The notes below the pieces were generated by a model. The model was given only the letters and a program-made list of their open reading frames with translations, searched no databases and was not told the DNA's origin. Positions 61,637 to 64,000 of a stretch of DNA of 64,000 nt are shown here, piece after piece. This DNA is from Puffinus mauretanicus (taxonomy: Eukaryota; Chordata; Aves; Procellariiformes; Procellariidae): assembly GCA_023333565.1 (NCBI GenBank), contig JAJKFH010000209.1:1806001-1870000 (forward strand), in the 5' to 3' direction. The stretch's first letter is position 1; each line of letters opens with the position of its first letter. The position numbers and the translations under genes were made by a program.

Positions 61637-62494
61637 TCATTCTATCAGGGCTTTAGCTTTCCTAACCCGACCCCTGGCTGCTCGGATCATTTCTCTGTAC
61701 TCCTCCCAGGCTACCTGTCCTTGCTTCCACCCTCTGTAGGCTCCCTTTTTGTGTTTGAGTGTGTCTAGGAGCTCCTTGTTCATCCATGCAGGCCTCCTGG
61801 CGTTTTTGCCTGACTTCCTCTTTGTTGGGATGCATCGCTCCTGAGCTTCGTCCAGCACAGCAGCTCTCCTCACTGGCTCCTCTATCACTTGGAGAAGGAA
61901 GTTATCATCAGCGCATTCCAGGAACCTCTCGGATTGCTTATGCCCTGCTGTGTTGTCCCTCCAACAGATATCGGGGTGGTTGAAGTGCCCCATGAGGACC
62001 CGGGCTTGTGAACCATAGGCTGCTCCTGTCTGTCTGTAGAGGGCCTCATCTGCTCGGTATTCCTGGTCGGATGGCCTGTAGCAGACCCCTGCTATCATGT
62101 TACCTGTCCCTGTCCTCCCTTTAATCCTGACCCATGAGCTCTCGGTCGGCTCCTCATCCGTGCCCAGGTGGAGCTCCATGCACTCCAGCTGGTCATGGAC
62201 ATAGAGGGCGACACCCCCTCCTCGTCTCCACTGCCTGAACTTCCTAAAGAGCCTGTGTCCTTCCATTCCAATGCTCCAGTCATAGGAGCCATCCCACCAC
62301 GTCTCCATGGTGCCAGTAAGATCATAGCCCTGCAGGCATGCGCACATCTCTAACTCCTCTTTTTTATTCCTTGTGCTACGTGCATTTCCATAGAGGCATT
62401 TAAGTTGAGCCCCTGATGAAGCTGACTTACTGGCTGGAGTGGCTGGAATTCCTTTGTGCTGCTCTTCAGGTGCTCTCCTGCTGACCTTTGATCA
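61637..62494 (-). pseudogene. CR1 ORF2, N-terminal APE-type endonuclease, truncated inside
   Basis: The frame runs from just after a TGA (62494-62492) to a TGA at 61639-61637. The methionine at 62347 is internal; recognisable ORF2 sequence ([13 protein letters not shown]) lies upstream of it. Visible motifs, numbered from that Met: METWWD with the catalytic-type Glu at about 15, AGVCYRPSD (86-94) and [10 protein letters not shown] (120-129). The family has GDFN at the last site, so the catalytic Asp is replaced by His (codon at 61987-61985). After VLD (residue 166, near 61850) the frame jumps straight to EAQERCIP, so the C-terminal part of the endonuclease, including the expected Ser-Asp-His motif, is deleted in frame. 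The Trp-rich linker ([23 protein letters not shown]) follows. Confidence 0.88.
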
Positions 62495-62571
62495 TTCTCC
62501 AGACTCTGGGCTGGCACTGGCATCAAACTGGTAGGAGTGGGATTGCTTGAGCTTCCCTTCCCCTGGGAACT

Positions 62572-62841
62572 TTATTTTAAAGCCCTCTTCACCAGTTTGG
62601 CAAGCCTATGACCGAAGATGCTCTTCCCCTTCTCTGACAGATGGACCACATCAGCCCCTAGTAGACCAGGTTTCTCAAAGCGAGTCCCAATGTCTAAATA
62701 GCCGTCCCCCTAGATTATCCTCACTTTGTCTCTGGCATTGGTCAAATTAAGAGAATAATTGTCTACGTTCCTCTTTGGCTTATTATCATTTGTATAGGAC
62801 TCTGGTTTAGGCAGCAGGAAAACATGGACCACAAGGGGTAC
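62572..62841 (-). pseudogene. Probable CR1 ORF1 C-terminus
   Basis: A minus-strand frame of 89 codons from 62841 to a TAA at 62574-62572, with one internal TAG (62712-62710). The last third reads DIGTRFEKPGLL, then DVVHLSEKGKS and HRLAKLVKRAL. The DxxH in the middle (62652-62641) matches the final Asp-His pair of the SGNH-type esterase domain described in ORF1 of some CR1 elements. The spacing to ORF2 fits the normal ORF1-ORF2 order. The part before the TAG (residues near NDNKPKRNVDNYSLNL) is assigned by frame continuity only. A related copy of that part lies at 63171-63251. Confidence 0.55.
62711..62790. repeat. Direct repeat, copy A
   Basis: About 80 bp matching 63171-63251 at roughly 89% identity by eye (about eight substitutions and one indel), same orientation. 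It lies in the upstream part of the putative ORF1 frame. Confidence 0.85.
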
Positions 62842-63170
62842 TTATTTCTAGAAACAAAGGTCCATATCGATGGTATTCTATCATATATTTCAATGGTGCC
62901 TCTGAGCTGTTGCTTGTTCTTTTCTGCCTACACCGATGTTCCTCAAATTTTTACCTGATTCTGTTTCAGAGGGTATTGTAACACTTCTGCATTCTGCTTG
63001 GAAACCTGATGGTACAGAAAACACATTCAAGTATTTTTTTGTTCTCCTGACTGGGGTACAGACTAGGGATAGAAGTGAGTGCTGATTCTAGTGGTGGCCT
63101 GACTGCTTCAATCCCTTCCTTTCTTGAAGAGATGTCAGAGATACCCAAAGTGTCAGGCAGAAGGCCCAGG
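62842..63170. other. Noncoding DNA between repeat copies
   Basis: No recognised element. The right part (62966-63170) lies within a 77-codon minus-strand frame that starts inside repeat copy B at 63199. Confidence 0.5.
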
Positions 63171-63251
63171 TAGATTATCCTCCCTTTGTCTCTCAGCATT
63201 GGTCAAATCAACAGAATAATTGTCTGTGTTCCTCTTTGGTGTATTATCATT
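63171..63251. repeat. Direct repeat, copy B
   Basis: Matches 62711-62790. On the minus strand it reads NDNTPKRNTDNYS against NDNKPKRNVDNYS in copy A, so both carry the same coding-like sequence. Copy B has one extra base near 63204 that shifts its frame. It is a second copy of the putative ORF1 segment, from a partial duplication or a separate insertion. Confidence 0.8.
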
Positions 63252-63446
63252 CAAGCTTCTGTCACATGGTAGAAAGGAATCTGGTACCGGATCCTATGTT
63301 TTAGCTTTAAAATACTTAATTTTAAAAAAGAAAGTATGACTATAACTACTCTCTTAAAGTTACTCATGTGTGTAGCTTTAAAAAAAAAAAAGTGGTAGAA
63401 CTTCATTCTAAAGTTGTCTATGCACAAAAATGAGAGAAATAAGAAA
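63252..63446. other. Noncoding DNA
   Basis: The coding-like frame of copy B may run on to about 63290 (minus strand). Beyond it lies AT-rich unique sequence with a poly-A run (about 63380-63391). Confidence 0.5.
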
Positions 63447-63451
63447 GTGAG
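63447..63451 (+). repeat. Target-site duplication, left copy
   Basis: GTGAG directly left of the LTR, repeated at 63968-63972. Confidence 0.9.
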
Positions 63452-63582
63452 TGTCGTGGTTTAATCTGGCAGGCAGCCAAATACCACGCAGCTGCTCGCT
63501 CACTCCCGGCATCCCCCAGTGGGACGGGGAGAGAATCGGAAGGGTAAGAGTGAGAAAAACTCGTGGGTTGAGATAAAGACAG

Positions 63583-63588
63583 TTTAAT
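63583..63588 (-). terminator. LTR polyadenylation signal ATTAAA
   Basis: ATTAAA on the minus strand at the position matching 32302-32307 in the other LTR. Confidence 0.6.
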
Positions 63589-63720
63589 AGAACAGAAAAG
63601 GGAAAATAATAATAATAATGATAGAATATACAAAATGAGTGATGCACAATGCAATTGCTCACCACCTGCGCTGATTGATAACCAAGTAGCAATCGGTACT
63701 TCCTGGATCACGCCTACCAT

Positions 63721-63765
63721 TCATATACTGGGCATGACGTCACATGGTATGGAATACCCCATTGG
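63721..63765 (-). promoter_or_regulatory. LTR promoter core: CCAAT, perfect CRE, TATA-like
   Basis: CCAAT at 63761-63765, TGACGTCA at 63735-63742, TATATGA at 63721-63727, in the same order and nearly the same spacing as the other LTR. The CRE here is intact, while the other LTR has TGACATCA. Confidence 0.7.
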
Positions 63766-63967
63766 CCAGCTGGGCTGGCTGTCCTGATTATGTTCCCTCC
63801 CATCTTGTGTACCTAGCTCAGTCAGTAAGCGTGGGAGCTGTCCTTGGACTAGAAAGGCACTTAGCAACAACTGAAAACATCAGTGTGTTATCAACATTCT
63901 CCTCATACTAAATCCAAACCACAGCACTAGGAAGAAATTTAACCCTATCCCAGCCGAAACCAGGACA

Positions 63968-63972
63968 GTGAG
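63968..63972 (+). repeat. Target-site duplication, right copy
   Basis: GTGAG directly right of the LTR, identical to 63447-63451. Confidence 0.9.
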
Positions 63973-64000
63973 GAAAGAGGATATGGGGATATATAGAAAG

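Larger units (their letters stand above)
59820..62841 (-). mobile_element. CR1 LINE, about 3 kb, broken ORF1 end plus ORF2
   Basis: Antisense non-LTR retrotransposon. The 3' end at about 59820 shows 'gatagaatggtttgggttgg', the CR1 3'-UTR terminus. Going right (upstream in the element) come the ORF2 C-terminus, reverse transcriptase, linker, endonuclease, and then an ORF1 C-terminus ending in TAA at 62574-62572. A full element is about 4.5 kb, so it is 5'-truncated. It is the youngest-looking CR1 here, as long frames survive, but several frameshifts, stops and an internal deletion make it inactive. The right edge is uncertain: clear family sequence reaches 62710, and the same frame continues to 62841. 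It sits between a MIR-like fragment and a solo LTR. Confidence 0.93.
63452..63967 (-). mobile_element. Solo LTR of an avian endogenous retrovirus (same family as 31946)
   Basis: 516 bp, antisense. It begins at 63967 with TGTCCTGG and ends at 63452 with CCACGACA, with 5-bp GTGAG duplications on both sides and no internal sequence. Its promoter and downstream (R-U5) part align well with the LTR at 31946-32436; the left part of U3 differs strongly. In sense order it has CCAAT (63765-63761), a perfect CRE palindrome TGACGTCA (63742-63735), a TATA-like TATATGA (63727-63721) and ATTAAA (63588-63583). ERVL class assignment rests on the 5-bp duplication and is inference. Confidence 0.9.

Noticed and set aside
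59820..62841. Possibility that the CR1 is an active element
   Set aside because: Truncated 5' end, several stops, frameshifts through RT motif A and an endonuclease deletion.
31946..63967. Two same-family LTRs read as the ends of one provirus
   Set aside because: They are in opposite orientations, 31 kb apart, each with its own target duplication, with no retroviral genes between them.
1..64000. Search for CRISPR arrays, operons, tRNA B-boxes, U6/5S-type RNA genes
   Set aside because: No regularly spaced repeats, no tRNA B-box string (GTTCGA) and no recognisable small-RNA gene seen by eye. The composition and repeats are vertebrate.

Overview
This 64 kb window looks like gene-poor, AT-rich bird DNA (or that of a close archosaur relative). 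Four things point there: young and old CR1 LINEs, two solo LTRs of one endogenous-retrovirus family with TGTC...GACA ends and 5-bp target duplications, scattered fragments of old sauropsid and MIR-like repeats, and many G/T- or A/C-rich tracts of the kind common in avian genomes. I see no CpG island, no recognisable host protein-coding gene, and no tRNA, rRNA or snRNA gene. Outside the CR1 at the right end, the longest open frames are about 100-146 codons. They have no recognisable domain and are best taken as chance.

Layout. Positions 1-4,000 hold two very old sense-strand CR1 remnants, a perfect 25-bp palindrome and an intermediate-age antisense CR1 3' end (3338-3985). Positions 4,000-31,900 are mostly unique noncoding DNA. 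They carry fragments of old palindromic sauropsid repeats (about 6.8, 9.75, 11.1, 12.1 and 23.65 kb), MIR-like fragments (22.6 and 23.2 kb), two strong hairpins (15.4 and 25.0 kb) and microsatellites. A solo LTR lies at 31946-32436. From 32.4 to 58 kb there is unique DNA with a decayed CR1 (34.5 kb), a short CR1 3' end (43.7 kb), a 250-bp G/T-rich tract with a G-quadruplex motif (45.2-45.45 kb), several exon-like segments and two candidate conserved regulatory blocks. From 58.2 kb to the end the window is almost all retroelements: an old sense CR1, a MIR-like fragment, a long antisense CR1 (about 3 kb) with broken ORF1 and ORF2, a second copy of part of the putative ORF1 segment, and a second solo LTR (63452-63967).

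Function. The only clear protein-coding material is the dead CR1: an ORF1 C-terminus with a DxxH motif, a damaged endonuclease, and a reverse transcriptase with frameshifts. The two LTRs keep promoter-type elements (CCAAT, CRE-like and TATA motifs, and a polyadenylation signal), so they are the only sequences here with visible promoter architecture. The rest is probably intergenic or intronic. Exon-like segments and candidate enhancers are given at low confidence because conservation or RNA evidence would be needed.
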